Below, piece after piece: positions 14,307 to 26,094 of a stretch of DNA of 64,000 bases. Location of the stretch: positions 434,001 to 498,000 of the forward strand of contig RCSZ01000012.1 of assembly GCA_014898425.1 (NCBI GenBank), read 5' to 3'. The notes beneath the pieces are model-generated. The model ran no database searches. It was given only the letters and a program-made list of their open reading frames with translations, and was not told the DNA's origin. The number at the start of each line of letters is the position of its first letter. Positions within the stretch are counted from its first letter, which is position 1. The translations under genes and the position numbers were made by a program. The stretch is from Botryotinia globosa (lineage: Eukaryota > Ascomycota > Leotiomycetes > Helotiales > Sclerotiniaceae).

Positions 14307-15344
14307 ATGGGGTTGGGTTGAGTTGAGGTATGGGGTGAGTGATGAGGTAGGGGTTTATTTGTAATGTGCGGTGAAGGGCTAAAGGGCTGAGGTGTGGGAT
14401 GAGATGGTGGGTGAGATGAGGTGTGAGAGATGAGGGACTGACTTGAGAGGTGAGATGTAAGAACTGGGATGAGTGGTAAGGGGTTAATTGGATTCTTTCA
14501 GTTTGTATGGATGGGCGGGTGGTTGGTTGGCTGGTTGACTTGAGGGGTGAGATGTAAGATTCTTTCAGTTTGGATGGAAGGATGGATAGTTGGTTAGCTG
14601 GTTGGTTGAGAGAGTGTGTGTGAGAGAGTATGTGTTATGGGGTGGAGTGGAATGGAGTGGAATGGTCGGATAGAATGAATTATGATGGGTTATGGAGTAT
14701 GAGTGTGAGTGTGAAGTGTCAAGGGGAATGAAAGAATGATAAATTATTGAAATTAGGAGTTCGCTTGATTTAGTTTGATAATCAGAATCGGTTTGTCTAA
14801 GTGGTGAGTGGGTGGAATAGGGGTTTGAAAGTCACATTTGAGAGTTGGATTTGAGGAACAAAAGGGATGATTGGAATTGGAAGAATGGGTGCGATTTTGA
14901 TTGATAATGGTGTTTAGATTGGTATTAGAGAAGAACTGAGTGATATGTAGATTAGTATTAGGGAGAGCTGATTTGAAATAAGGGGGAGAGGGGGGGAGTC
15001 TGAATATGAACATGAGTGTGAGAGAATGTGGATGTGAGTATAAATATAAGCATAAATTTAAGGAAGTGTGTATCAGGTAGTATATAATATTATATATAAT
15101 ATAATTGATGATTAATCAAACTAGAAGTACGACTAGAAACGAGAAGTGAGCTTGAAGATTGGATATGGATATGATGGGTGATAGATAGTAGAGAATAGAT
15201 AGTAGAGAATAGATGGTAAATGATATATAGAATATAGTCAAGATAAAAATACAATAACAATAGCTGGAGAATAGAATTAGGTTGTGGGTTGGATAATGTT
15301 TCTGTTGGTTTTAGGGAGGAGATGAGATATAATAAGGAGAATAT

Positions 15345-15412
15345 ATAATTATAATGAGAAGAATCATATAATTCGTTTAAGCACATAATCGTACGTTCCG
15401 ACAGTATTTGAG
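15345..15412. repeat. Dispersed AT-rich repeat shared with about 7435-7500
   Basis: The string TTTAAGCACATAATCGTACG, followed by TTCCGACAG, here corresponds to TTAAGCACATAATCATACAT, followed by TTCCGATAA, near 7465-7495. The preceding ATATAATT stretch is also shared. Differences are mostly transitions. Element type unknown. Confidence 0.5.
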
Positions 15413-15597
15413 GATTTATAATATTCGAGATAAAGATAAATAAATGAATAAATAAATGATGAAATAAATTGAGTGATATCATGAATGATATTGTGATTTC
15501 TTATATTGAGGGGTTTTTTACGCAGATGATTATATGTTTTATTTTGCGATTGTATAGTTGTATGGATTTTGTTACGTGCATGAAAACCGATAGAAGT

Positions 15598-16113
15598 TGT
15601 AAGTTTTATTACTATGCTATGTATACAATTTAATCTAAAAAGTATAATATTAGAGATTGAAGTTTTGATAACTTATTATTATATATATATTCTAATAAAG
15701 TTTCCTTTTTTTATTCTTTTCATCCCAAAAAGACTAATAATTATAAGGAATATTTATATATATAACTTACCATATGATTTGTAATAATATAATTTTGTAT
15801 TATTTGATATTCTTATTATTAATAATAATATATAATTATTAAATGAATTCAAAATATTTAATCATTAAACATATGTATTTTTGTTTCAATAGTTTATTTT
15901 TTAATTTGAAAATCTATTCTAAATTAAGTAAGCTTCAATGAAATCTCAAAATGATATCTATTTAGTATAATCCCTGATATTTTATTATATGTATAAAAAA
16001 TAATAAAAATTATAAGTTTTACTACTATGCTATGTATACAATTTGATTTAAAAGATATAATATTAGGGATTAAAATTCTGATAGCTTATTATTATATATA
16101 TATTCTAATAGAT
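15598..16113. repeat. Pair of about 105-bp direct repeats flanking AT-rich sequence
   Basis: Repeat 1 (about 15598-15702) and repeat 2 (about 16010-16113) share TACTATGCTATGTATACAAT, then a TATAATATTAG segment, then CTTATTATTATATATATATT. They are about 88% alike by eye. The 300 bp between them is AT-rich and non-coding. This could be a mutated miniature LTR element or a local duplication. Confidence 0.6.
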
Positions 16114-16745
16114 TTTGAATTGAGATGTTTGGAGGTTTGGTGGAGGGGAGGACTTGGTGGAAAGGTGGTGTGGAGATGTGGTGTGGACTCTGGAGATGTG
16201 GTGTGGAGATATAAGTGAAAACTAGAGGGGAGAAGGAAGGAATCAAACAGGGGTTTCAGAAGATTTGAGAAGTTTATACACATAGCGGCCCGAGGGGTTG
16301 AAATTAGAAAATTAGATGGAACGCGTGGAGGAGGTGAATAGGGTTTGAGACTTGGAAGGATGATGGGAAGAATGGAATGGGTTGGCTTCGATTACTCATA
16401 GTGAACTTCATATGCACGTGGAACTCAGATAATGAATTGAAGATGATCGATATGTTATAATGATACGATTTGATTTGATGCACGTCTGTGTATATGTGTA
16501 TATTTTTATATTCAGAATTCTAGAATACTATGTAATCTGATCTGAAATAAACTGATTCAACCTAACCTGGTTAAGGTCGTTGATCCTAGACTAGAGATCT
16601 TCATAACCAATCTGCTTTCAAAACTTTTCTTCTGGGGTATCATGCGCTGTTTTCGTGAAATGGGAAATGAAGTTGCTTTTATTGAATAGCCGAAAGGTTG
16701 GTTGGCTGCAAGATTAATGGTTGAGACTCCGAGACGAAAAGACGT

Positions 16746-18067
16746 TTAAATGTTCTTCTTTCCTTTCTTCGCGGCGGTGGAGGCGGAAACGATACGCCAA
16801 AGACGGATGAACATATCGATGGCCATTACAATTGCTGTGTAGAGTTAGTCTTCTACTCTATTATTATTTGTTGAAGGGGGGTAAGGGGGGTCGGGTCTCA
16901 TCCATGCTATATTTAAAGTAGAATACTTACACAACAAAATATATGGACCATAAAGTTTGGTCAAATCAACCTTTTGATAGCGTGGAATGGGCCAGTAAAC
17001 GTATTCGTGCATACAGACGAGGGTGGTGAGGAAAGTTTCGAGGGCGTATGGAAGAAGGATTAGAGGAATGCGGGGAGAATCTAGAGGAAGAGGGTTAGTG
17101 CATGTTGTGAGAGGAGTTTGGAGAGGAAGAAGAGAAGAGAGTAGACGGAGGAGAATGAAAAGGACAAAGCGGGAAGAAAAGGAAGGGAAAATAGTGTAGA
17201 TGTGTTGGTATGTATGTGAAGGATGGGAGATAAGAGGAAGAAACTAGACTTTCGAATGTCCAACATTGAACATTTCAAATGGCAGCAGAAGAAGAATTAA
17301 CCTGATTACTATGAGTACGCATAGACATCATTGCTACACACTTATGTAAATAGACACCATACCACATGGTACAACTTTTGTCTTGAGCATCTCAATCCTT
17401 TCTTTTTCTACCCTCCCACCAAACACATCCATCACAACCACCCAATGCAAAGTACACATAAAATTCAAAATTACAATACATACCTCTCAACAATCCTCCA
17501 ATAGCCCAGAAACTGACAGGTAAATGAATCAAGCATTCCAACCAAACAAATAGATTGAAATAGATGGGTGGTGAAACGAAGAATAAGTCGTTGTTATTGG
17601 CGACGTGGGAGTTTTTGATAGCGGTCAAGAATGATGGGGTGAGGGAGGCGGGGTAGAGAGATTGGAGATCCATTACTAGAGGGGAAGAGGAGAGGTTAGT
17701 TTGTAAGTTTGGGAATGGGGGACTTGAGGGGAGGAGGGATAGAGGGGAGTGGAGGAGAGGAGGAAGGAGGGAGGAGGAGGAGAGGAGAGGAGGAAAGAAG
17801 AGCGGAGGAGGGAGGAGGAAAAAGGAGCGGAGGAGGGAGGAGGGAGAAGAGCGGAGGAGGGAGGTGATGAGAAGACTCTTCTGCATTCCAATACTAGTTC
17901 AGAATTGAAGAATTGAGAAAGAAACAATAGATCAAAGGATATCTTCTTGGACTTTCCAGAAAAGAACAAGCATAACATTGGAACTTACAGAACAAAACCG
18001 GAATATGTAAGCAGAAATAGATCAAATAGAGGAGATCCAATTTGCGGTCGACAATTGAAGATGCCAT
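16746..18067 (-). CDS. TMEM97/EXPERA-family integral membrane protein (sigma-2 receptor homologue)
   Basis: Four-span ER membrane protein of the EXPERA superfamily, which binds sterols or sterol-related ligands in characterised members. Exons 18067-17989, 17675-17484, 17080-16931 and 16834-16746 join in frame to 169 residues, the family size. The first span carries LLYLIYFCLHIPVLFLMDLQ, the conserved start region (span, HIP, MDLQ). Further marks are PPIYFNLFVWLECLIHLPVS, then LLPYALETFLTTL, TKLYGPYILL and a lysine-rich C-terminus (KKGKKNI) compatible with ER retention. Introns 1 and 2 are long for this organism (313 and 403 bases); intron 1 is packed with GGAGGA purine repeats. The start is the first ATG before the first span. 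Family assignment is firm; the ligand is unknown. Confidence 0.88.
17695..17870. repeat. GGAGGA/GGAGCGGAGGAGGG purine-rich repeat inside an intron
   Basis: An imperfect array of GGAGGAGGGAG and AGCGGAGGAGGG units fills most of intron 1 of the TMEM97-like gene, with pyrimidine-rich sequence on the transcribed strand. Long serine/proline/leucine frames across it are artefacts. Confidence 0.8.
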
Positions 18068-18604
18068 TTGGAATTCGTGTAGAGTTTTTGATAGAATAAG
18101 TGTGCAGGTATGCTGGTGTGTAGTAGGTATCTCTTGAAAGGAGTCTCGAATTCAATGTGTTGTTGTTTGGAGAGTTTGAAGGATTGAGAATTATGAATTT
18201 GATATTCGACCTCGTTGTTGAGTGTTAAAATATCTCGAGAATTGAGGACGCGAAGTACGGTATGATCACGTGATTGTATTTGTATCAGATGTGGAAATGA
18301 GGGTCATTACGGTGAGAGATTGATCATTTGTGAGATTTGAGTGAAATAAACATCTTTTCTTCCATTTCACTAATAATAAGAATGAGTGAATGATTTCAAT
18401 TAAATGTCAATTATCACAGTCAATGAATCCATCTCCTTTCATACGAATTTCATACAGATTTGATTCCATTTATATTTCTATCATACAGATTTCATACGAG
18501 GTACCGCCCCGCCATTCTCTTGATATTCCTCTACTCTGGCCTCATGCGCGAAAGATGGGGGGGATGGACATGGCTCCGAGTCCGTAAAGTTCTTTGCATG
18601 TTTC
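18068..18604. other. Intergenic region upstream of the TMEM97-like gene
   Basis: No gene supported. It holds the TMEM97-like promoter and the region where the 5' end of the NmrA-like pseudogene would be expected. A CACGTGATTG motif lies near 18268. Confidence 0.5.
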
Positions 18605-19684
18605 ACTGATATCTATGTTTGATTGTACGGAGGGTTTTCTCGAGAGATGCTGTGATTCTGGCCACACAAATCTCTTGTTGCCGACAAGATATATCAAGTC
18701 CGAGTTCATACCCGCGACACCACATCCACTCGAGCTCAACAACTTCTCGTTCTTGGGAATGTGGAACTCTTCGAAGGTACCTTGCCGATGAAGAGATTCT
18801 TCGTGCCGGCTATAAAGGTTGCGATGGAGCATTTGTTAATATTGATGGATTCAACACGGGAGAAAAACCGAAATGTTTTGGGCCATTCGTTCTTATGAAA
18901 CTGCTATTCAGGAGGGAATCAAGTTCTTCGTCTATGGAAATCTTGACTATGGCCTGAAAAAAGGTGGATGGCAGGAAAAATATCATGTTGGTCATTATGA
19001 TGGGAAAGGAAGAATCGGTGAATGGATCTTGTGGCAAAATCAAAGTAGTCCTGATGGCATGGGAGTCGCATTGTTTAGCACGGGTCCATATATCGAAATG
19101 GCCATGTCGGAGCACACTGTCGTGGCACCTACTGTAGAGAATGGTGTTGTAACATGGAGAGTTCCATTAGGAATGGCGCAATCCCTCACGTGGCTTTGGA
19201 AGATTGTGGACCCTATGTTCGATGGTTATTCGATCATCCAGAGCGTAGTAATGGTATGGATCTCCTTGTTACCATTGCCAACATCTCATATTCTGAGATG
19301 GCCACGGCGTTTGGAAAAGTCACGGGTCATCCTGCACAATGCATCGATACTGATTTCGATACGTATTTTGAGACACTTGTACCAATGGCTGACACGCCTG
19401 CGGGATTCAATGCGGACCCGAAGGATAAGGCAGCGATGACTATTAGGAGAAACTTCACAGGTTGGTGGATGCAGTTTAGAGATAGAGTGTTAGAGAGAGA
19501 TTATAAGTTGTTGGATGAGATTCACCCGGGACGAATGAGAAGTGCGGAGGATTTTTTCCGTAGGGAGGAGGAAAATTTGAGAAAGGAGTCGGGAGGGAAA
19601 ACTGGATTGTGGGAGAGGGTGCAAAAGGAGAATATGAAATATATTTTGAAGTTGTCGGAGGATGGGAGAAAGGGGAAACTTTGA
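18605..19684 (+). pseudogene. NmrA-like NAD(P)-binding protein, disrupted by frameshifts
   Basis: NmrA-like Rossmann proteins sense or use NAD(P)(H); roles range from nitrogen regulation to redox chemistry. The protein trace runs in pieces: VRVHTRDTTSTRAQQLL from 18698, LADEEILRAGYKGCDGAF from about 18783, then EMFWAIRSYETAIQEGIKFF from about 18873, and NGAIPHVALEDCGPYVRWLF from about 19173 to the stop at 19682. The C-terminal 170 residues are well preserved. At least three one-base shifts are needed to connect the pieces (about 18784, 18866 and 19172). Each could be the loss of one base from a run of identical bases. The N-terminal GxxGxxG dinucleotide-binding loop is not recognisable. It is either a recent pseudogene or an assembly with homopolymer errors. 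Confidence 0.8.
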
Positions 19685-20688
19685 GGGAGGTAGTTGATTG
19701 AGCGTGGGCTTCTGCGATTAATATGGATGATCTCATTTGCGGGAAATCTTACAGTACTTTGCTTATTGCTGGCAAAAGGAGTTACTTTGAGACAAACCGT
19801 TCGAGTTTTGTGAAATTCTATCATTTTTCGTTCAAAACTGATGTTTACAATATCAGTCTAGATATATGATAATCTCTCTATACATCTCTGATTGAATCAT
19901 TCCTAAACACTATTTATCTATCTTCCCTCCAAAGAAAAGGAAGTCTTCATACCTCATCTTTCATATTCCATGCTATAGCATGCCCCTACATCATCTCATA
20001 TACCTCACCTATATATCCCTCACGCTTCCACCCCCAGCCATCCTAAATCATCTGCATTCAAAATTTGACGCAAACACATATCACATCACATCACATCCCA
20101 TCACATCATACATCCCTTTCCCCCCACTAATCCCAAATAGCATGAATGAGTATACTAATTGTATTGCATTGCATTACTCTGTATACCTACCTACTATACT
20201 ATATTCCCCAAACTAACCAACCAACTACCCAACTAATCCGCTACAACAAGTCAAAAATAAATGAACCTTCCCAATCAAACAAAATAACACAAAGTTCCCA
20301 ACAACATTGATACGACAACGAAACTTCCAAATCGAAAACACAAAATAGACAACCAAACAAACGATAAAATAAAATAAAAACTATCAAGCAATCCCGTGAG
20401 ATATATCGCCGCGGTATTCATCTTATCCAGATCGTGTGCTCGGAGATATGATATCATGCTAAGAGACACGGAGGAGGAGTAGATGAATCAGTAGTCCCTT
20501 CGCACATTCCGTGTATCCAGTTCATTGAATGCGATATCGTGAGGGAATTTCACAAGAACATCGCCCGCTACTGTTTTTTATCTGGCCTTGGGTTTTTCCA
20601 TCTCCAATATAAATATAAACCTCAATCTCAATCTCAATCTCAATCTCTCCCCCCTCTCATCCTCCGCATCCCACACCCACACCCACTC
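19685..20688. other. Intergenic region, no gene supported
   Basis: Holds the 3' ends of the NmrA-like remnant and of the convergent eight-cysteine gene. Rich in CA/CT repeats (for example the TCACA repeats at about 20080-20110). Short reading frames here lack any family feature. Confidence 0.5.
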
Positions 20689-21072
20689 CTAAACATTCGT
20701 AATCGGCGTCCACCACCCAGGCTGCCCCGCACAATTCGGATTCGCACAGCAGACCGGCGTCGCCTTGCCATCGCCATTCGGCTTATTCCCAATCGGCATC
20801 GTCGAGCAATCGTCGGAATATGGATGCGGGATCGCGGTGTTGTTTTTGCAGAGGGTGCCGCCGGTGCCGAGATTGCGCTCGCAGCAGAAGAAGTTGCACT
20901 GGGGGAGTTAGTGGCGGGTGCGGAGGAAGGGGGAGGGAATGGAGGAGGAGAGGGAAAATACATTTCCTTGGACGCCGCCGCCGCCGCCGTTCATAGGTGG
21001 TCCTTGGGGGATGGAGAGAACGAGAGTGCTGAGGAGGGTGGTGGCGAAGAGTGCTTGAGTTGGGAAGTGCAT
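20689..21072 (-). CDS. Small secreted eight-cysteine protein with hydrophobin-like cysteine order
   Basis: Two exons, 21072-20962 and 20898-20689, give a 106-residue protein. The 63-base intron begins GTATTT, has a CACTAAC branch site 7-14 bases before CCCCCAG, and joins in phase 0. Residues 1-20 form a signal peptide (MHFPTQALFATTLLSTLVLS). A proline/glycine linker with five glycines follows, and the rest holds eight cysteines at 38, 42, 43, 54, 68, 87, 88 and 93: C-x3-CC-x10-C-x13-C-x18-CC-x4-C. The order C-CC-C-C-CC-C is that of hydrophobins, but the spacings fit neither class I nor class II. Alternatives are another surface-active protein or a secreted effector-like protein. The long plus-strand frame here is its shadow. 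Confidence 0.72.
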
Positions 21073-23564
21073 TTTTCTTGATTTCCTTTTTGAAATATGA
21101 ATATTGGTTTGGTTTGGGAGTTGCAGGAATTGGATAGATACTATGGAATAGTATGTAATAATATTGTTTGGGAATTAATCCAATTTTATCTGAATGATGT
21201 GCTTTTTGTTTAAATGATGCGAAGGAAGGAGGGAGATATATATATGTGTGTGTGTGTATTTTCTTTTCTTTTCTTTCCTTTACCTTCTTTCTCATCAGTG
21301 CTCTCTCTTCTCATCGATTTATTCTCCCTTGCCCCAGAATCCTACACATTCCACCGACCATCCCATCCATCCACCCAACTTTCGCATCGCATCGCACCTC
21401 ACAGAAACACCAGAACGAGACCTAGACGCAGAACCGAAGCATGTTTCTCCCACATTCCACGGCGAAAACCGAGAGTGCTATTTTTCGAGTCAGACGAGGA
21501 AGGAACTCACTCGCGCAGATGAGGAATGCCAGGAATGTGGACACAACTCACATTCATTTGCTCGGAAATATACATGAAAACCCAACGCGTAGGAATGCAC
21601 ATGATGGATTCTAGAATATGAGAGATTCGATATCCTATCCTTGGTTTTGGGAGATGTGGCGCTGTTAACATTTGCATGGAAAGAAGGGTACCAGCGGCTC
21701 GGGTAAGTTGATCATATTGCTTTTTTGGGATTGATTAGTTGATCAGTTGATGGATTGATGGATTGATGGTGGGATTTGAGACATATGGAGAGGTCTGGGT
21801 CGGGGGGTTTCGATCTTGATATGTATGTGTGTGTGAAGGAGAATGGTCCATCCAGCTGGTTTTCTTCTCGACTTGGTGATTACCGCTTTTTGGTTCTGGA
21901 GATCGGGAATATCCCATGATGATATTGATACTGCGAGAATGGGTTCTTGTGGAGATAGTTTGTGCAATGGTTAGATTCCATTCGCATTCAATTTATCGTC
22001 TCTTTACAAATAAGGGGTTCGTTTATTTCTCTCTAGATATTTGTAGTTCCTTTGAAATATAACTTGCAAACTTCCTTGTCACTGGGACTTTTTCGTTGAG
22101 AGAGTATCTTTTACCATTAAAATGTAAGATTGCCACGTCTTGTCATTGTACCTTCCTCCTCAATGGCATTTTTTATATCTTTAAAAGCTCCTCTCTGAAC
22201 CCCCCTATCATAATCTTACCAATTAGCCCCTTCTCACCACGATGACTTCTTCACTCTTCCAAACATGATACTATTTCAGCCTTTTTACCAGTACCCCTTC
22301 TATGCTTTTCCATGGTCTCATAATCTCACACGCCCCCAATCGCCTCTCTCATCCTCCAATCACCCTTTTCGCATATTCCCTAACACATCTCTCCTAAAAA
22401 AGAACCTTTTATTCCATCTCAATCCACCATACCAACATACATTCCCGCATCCCCGCATTCCCAGAACATATTTAACTAGCTTTCTAACCATCTAAACCCG
22501 CACACGCATCCTTGTATCATCCTGCTCACAACCAACTCACAAGAACTTTCCATTTCCAACTTTCCAAACCGCCTAACTCATCTACACGCGTACCTCATTT
22601 GTTATAGCCGTACACTATATACAAATGAATAGATGAATAAACAAATACATCATCGCAACCCACAGAAAAAGACAATTATCCATCCCAATCCACATCCCAT
22701 CACATATAACAACCCCCCTTCCCCCATTAAATCACACTCTCCAACATGTAAACCAAACGTCCATACCACCATCCAACTTCCAGATTAATACACAAACCAC
22801 TCGCTCACTCTAAGCCAAGCCAATTTGGCAAAATTACCGAGGTGGGTCGGTAAAGTGTCAATGTGTTATCATCAATTCTAGATGTTCGTTAAAGTGAATT
22901 TTCTAGAGTGATATGGTTATATGATGATTGGAGATTTTCTGCAGGTAGATGTGATAATTTGTGAAGTATGATGGGTGTTGATTCGATTGTTGTATGGTTT
23001 ATCCAGGGAGATACATGTGGCTAGATTGTGAGTCGAGAAAACCAAAAAATTGATTTTTCTCGGTGTGGAGTGCACGCATCAAAAGTGTTGGGGCGGTGGC
23101 CATGGTGGGTGTGTGAATTAGTGATTGTGAGCTAATTGATAAATGACAAAAGAGGAGCAAAGGTAGGTATTTGAACCTGGTTTGTATCTTGATCATCCTG
23201 ATTATCATTGAGCCGAGGAAGTGAAAAGAGTCGTCACTCCTCCAGTCATGTCAGGTAAAAGCTCAGAGATAGTTATGGATTGAAATCATCATGTTTAATT
23301 TATTGAAGCCTAGTCTATAAACTTTCGACGTGTTCGTTGACCGGCACTCAACTAGCGTTACGTGATTGAGGTCGCTATTTACTTTGATATGTATCTGAGT
23401 TATTGAGAGTGCACCTTGAGCATGATACAACTTTGTATCCTGAGATATCACAGCTAATTTTCATCTGTCTGGAAATGGAGCTGTCGAATATCTTGTGAGA
23501 TGTTTGGAGCGTAGAAAGAATCTCATGTACAGAAATCTTTCATCTCTCCATAGATGACAAAATA
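21073..23564. other. Long intergenic region, no gene supported
   Basis: About 2.5 kb upstream of the eight-cysteine gene and downstream of the HExxH gene. It contains a TG repeat (21243-21258), TTGATGGA repeats (21745-21770), and CT/CA-rich sequence at 22200-22800. Reading frames are short and of low complexity. An unrecognised multi-exon gene cannot be excluded. Confidence 0.45.
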
Positions 23565-26094
23565 TCAAGCAGGTTGACCGGGAACGAGATCCACCTCATC
23601 AGTATCGTCCATATCATTATCCATTGATACATCATCCACATCCATAGGACTACACTCACCCACACCAACACCCTCCGTGGCCATAACCTTATCAAACAAG
23701 TCTGATGAGATCTTTCTCATCTTCTTAATCATATCATCCAGTGTCGATGTCCACGAATCGCAACGCTTATTCTCTTCCCCATTCAACAAAAATATCAGTG
23801 TTTGTATCTTAGCGTCGATCTTGTTGATCGTATCGAATGCGTCTGCAGTCTCCTCAGTTACTATACTTGTAGCCAACTTTATAATATTTGCGCAAGTCCT
23901 GGCATATCGGGAACTTCTCCATCGAGTTTCCAAGACTTCCACTCCTTGAGAAATCACCTGTCCCATATACCCAGGTTCAGTGTGGAATTGGTCGTAGGCG
24001 TTCATAATGATTGCAATATCTCCAAATTCCTCATATTCCAATGCATATTTTTGACTTTTTTCGTCGGCAGGCGAATATAACATTTGTCGCAAAAACTCTA
24101 GCTTTTCATCTATATCTTCATAGTCTCGAGATAATTCATCCGTCCAGTATTCGTGAGCGATCTGTCTGGCGAATCCTCTAAATCCTTGGTTGAACATCAA
24201 TAAATGATCTTTAATCTCGATGGTTACATCTCCAAAAATCGCCATTTGAAAATAAGTATTGACAGCTGCACGATGAGCCATTGTAGCACCCATAAGCATA
24301 TCATATTGAGTCTGCATGGATGCCTTGATGATCTCCACCGGATCTTGCTGTTTTATTTCCTGCCCTTGAACAGACTGCGTACCCGAAGTAATAGCTTCGA
24401 GCCTGTCCTTTAGACTTTTGTTGAAATCGACAATTGCCTTTACTTGTTTGGACTGTTCTGAGCTCTCGATGAAAAACACTTCATTCAATTCTGCCCTTTT
24501 AATTAAATCATCCCCAGCTTTGCAAGCTCTTCGTTCATCTGGACTCATATCCTGCTTTGATTTCAGAGTCATATGCGTAGCTCTCCACTCAAAGTGTTTA
24601 GTTTCGGCATCATTCGTACGTAGTACATAGATGTCAGGAAAATGTGGAAGTCGAGTAACCTGCATTCTCACCTTGTTGGATCTAAGGCCAAGCATCTTGG
24701 TACCAAATGCTCTGACAGCATGAAGCCAGAAAGTCATCTGGTGAACGTCTTCAAAATGAGTTACTGGTATCGGGTAAAAATTGTATCGAGGATTGAGAGC
24801 GGGTGTTTTTAACATAAAACTGGACGTATAATTCGCCCAATATACCGTTGGCCACTCGGTCCAGAAAAGAGCGGTTGTAGGATACAAAGAGCCTGTTGGA
24901 TTCCGCTCTCCACGAGTAACACCACCAAGAGCAACCTGCTCCATCAAGAAGCCGCACTCTTGAATCGAGTGATTCTCATAATATGGCTTGGCTATTCAGC
25001 AATGAGCGAATCCTTGAGATGTCCCAGTGACTTACCTCCGAGCCCAGGTTCCAAGTTGACAGAATTTTATCTCTTTTTGCCCGAAGAAATTCGCCAATGT
25101 TGAACATTGCATGAAAACTTAAGAGGGGTATCAGAATATATAATCATACTATAGAGGAGGTGTCACTTGCCATTCATGAGTGAGTGTGACGGCCACTCTC
25201 CATTGATATGCCAGTTTCTCAGAAGCTGTGATATTAGGTCGTAGTAAAGGTTCGAGGTTTGAGTGGTTTAAGATGATATGACAGTGAAGAATTGGTATAC
25301 TGTCTGGAATTTTCTGCAACCCACACTTGGTACAGCCATTGAAAGAAAACGTCTCGGTAACGTCTTTGAACTTCAAGAAAACGAAACTTGACATTGCATG
25401 TAAGAGCATCTTCTTGCTCTTCTGGAGAGCTGGATCATCTGCAACTAATCCTCTCGGCTTGGTAGAAAAAAGAGTCTTTACGAATTGTGGTGTGGCGCGC
25501 TCTGCTAGATTTTCAGGAATTCTTTCAGGATCGATTGGGATTCGTTTGCCACACAACAAAGTATCATACTATATTTTGGTTATTAGATAATTCGAAATCG
25601 GGTTTCAGTGAGTTTACCAAGTCACTCTGAATGTTTATTAATAACATTGAGGCAAGTTGAAGAGTTGGTTGTAATAGTTCCCACACAACATCGTTCTGAG
25701 CGAACCATTTCCCGGGTCCTAATTGACCAAGAGCATATGGCTGGCCATTTGCTTTCCACCGGTCTCTTTTAAAGCAGGGTAATAATGGAATGTTCAAATC
25801 GCTTTCTTTCAAAGATCTTGTCGATGTTATATTCGCATCCAAATCGAGCAATTGCTTTGCGGTAAAGTTGTAAAACGCATTCTTCTGTTGCTGTTCTCTG
25901 CGTAATGTACCCGCATCGAGTTTCCCAACTCCGCCTGTGGTAATGTGTGGCACGATCGGCGTTAATCCGCTATGTCTATCATTTGGTTGTCCTGGGTAAG
26001 GGCCATACTTTTCTTTGAGTACCGTATCAGGCTCCCCATTAGAAGCTACAGGTCTACGAGAGGGAGATGATTTCCCACCACGTCTGTTGGACAT
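23565..26094 (-). CDS. Large HExxH-containing protein, putative zinc metallopeptidase-like, function unknown
   Basis: Exons 26094-25618, 25568-25171, 25117-25036 and 24986-23565 join in frame to 792 residues. The second intron uses a GC donor (GCAAGT) and an AAG acceptor; splicing it creates THECFHAMFNIGEFL, a zinc-binding HExxH at residues 290-294. A likely third ligand lies downstream in QECGFLMEQ (E329, or E335), as in gluzincin-like proteins. The C-terminal third is helical and charged and ends in an acidic tail (MDVDDVSMDNDMDDTDEVDL). There is no signal peptide, so it is probably intracellular. The N-terminus is basic and Ser/Arg-rich (SNRRGGKSSPSRRP). Peptidase activity is inference from the motif. 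It is the last of a run of minus-strand genes of unknown function. Confidence 0.7.

Larger units (their letters stand above)
13400..16745. other. Repeat-rich intergenic region, no gene supported
   Basis: About 3.3 kb between two convergent genes. It holds GATA/GGTAGATA simple repeats (13780-13860), a (GAATTT)n-like array (13905-13950), the second GC-rich palindromic repeat, G-rich simple sequence (14320-14720) and AT-rich islands near 15060-15110 and 15600-16110 with a direct repeat. No coding potential beyond low-complexity frames. Confidence 0.65.

Noticed and set aside
20539..21081. 180-codon plus-strand frame rich in Arg, Pro and Ala
   Set aside because: It is the complement of the minus-strand eight-cysteine gene, which has a signal peptide, a good intron and paired cysteines; the plus frame has no family features.
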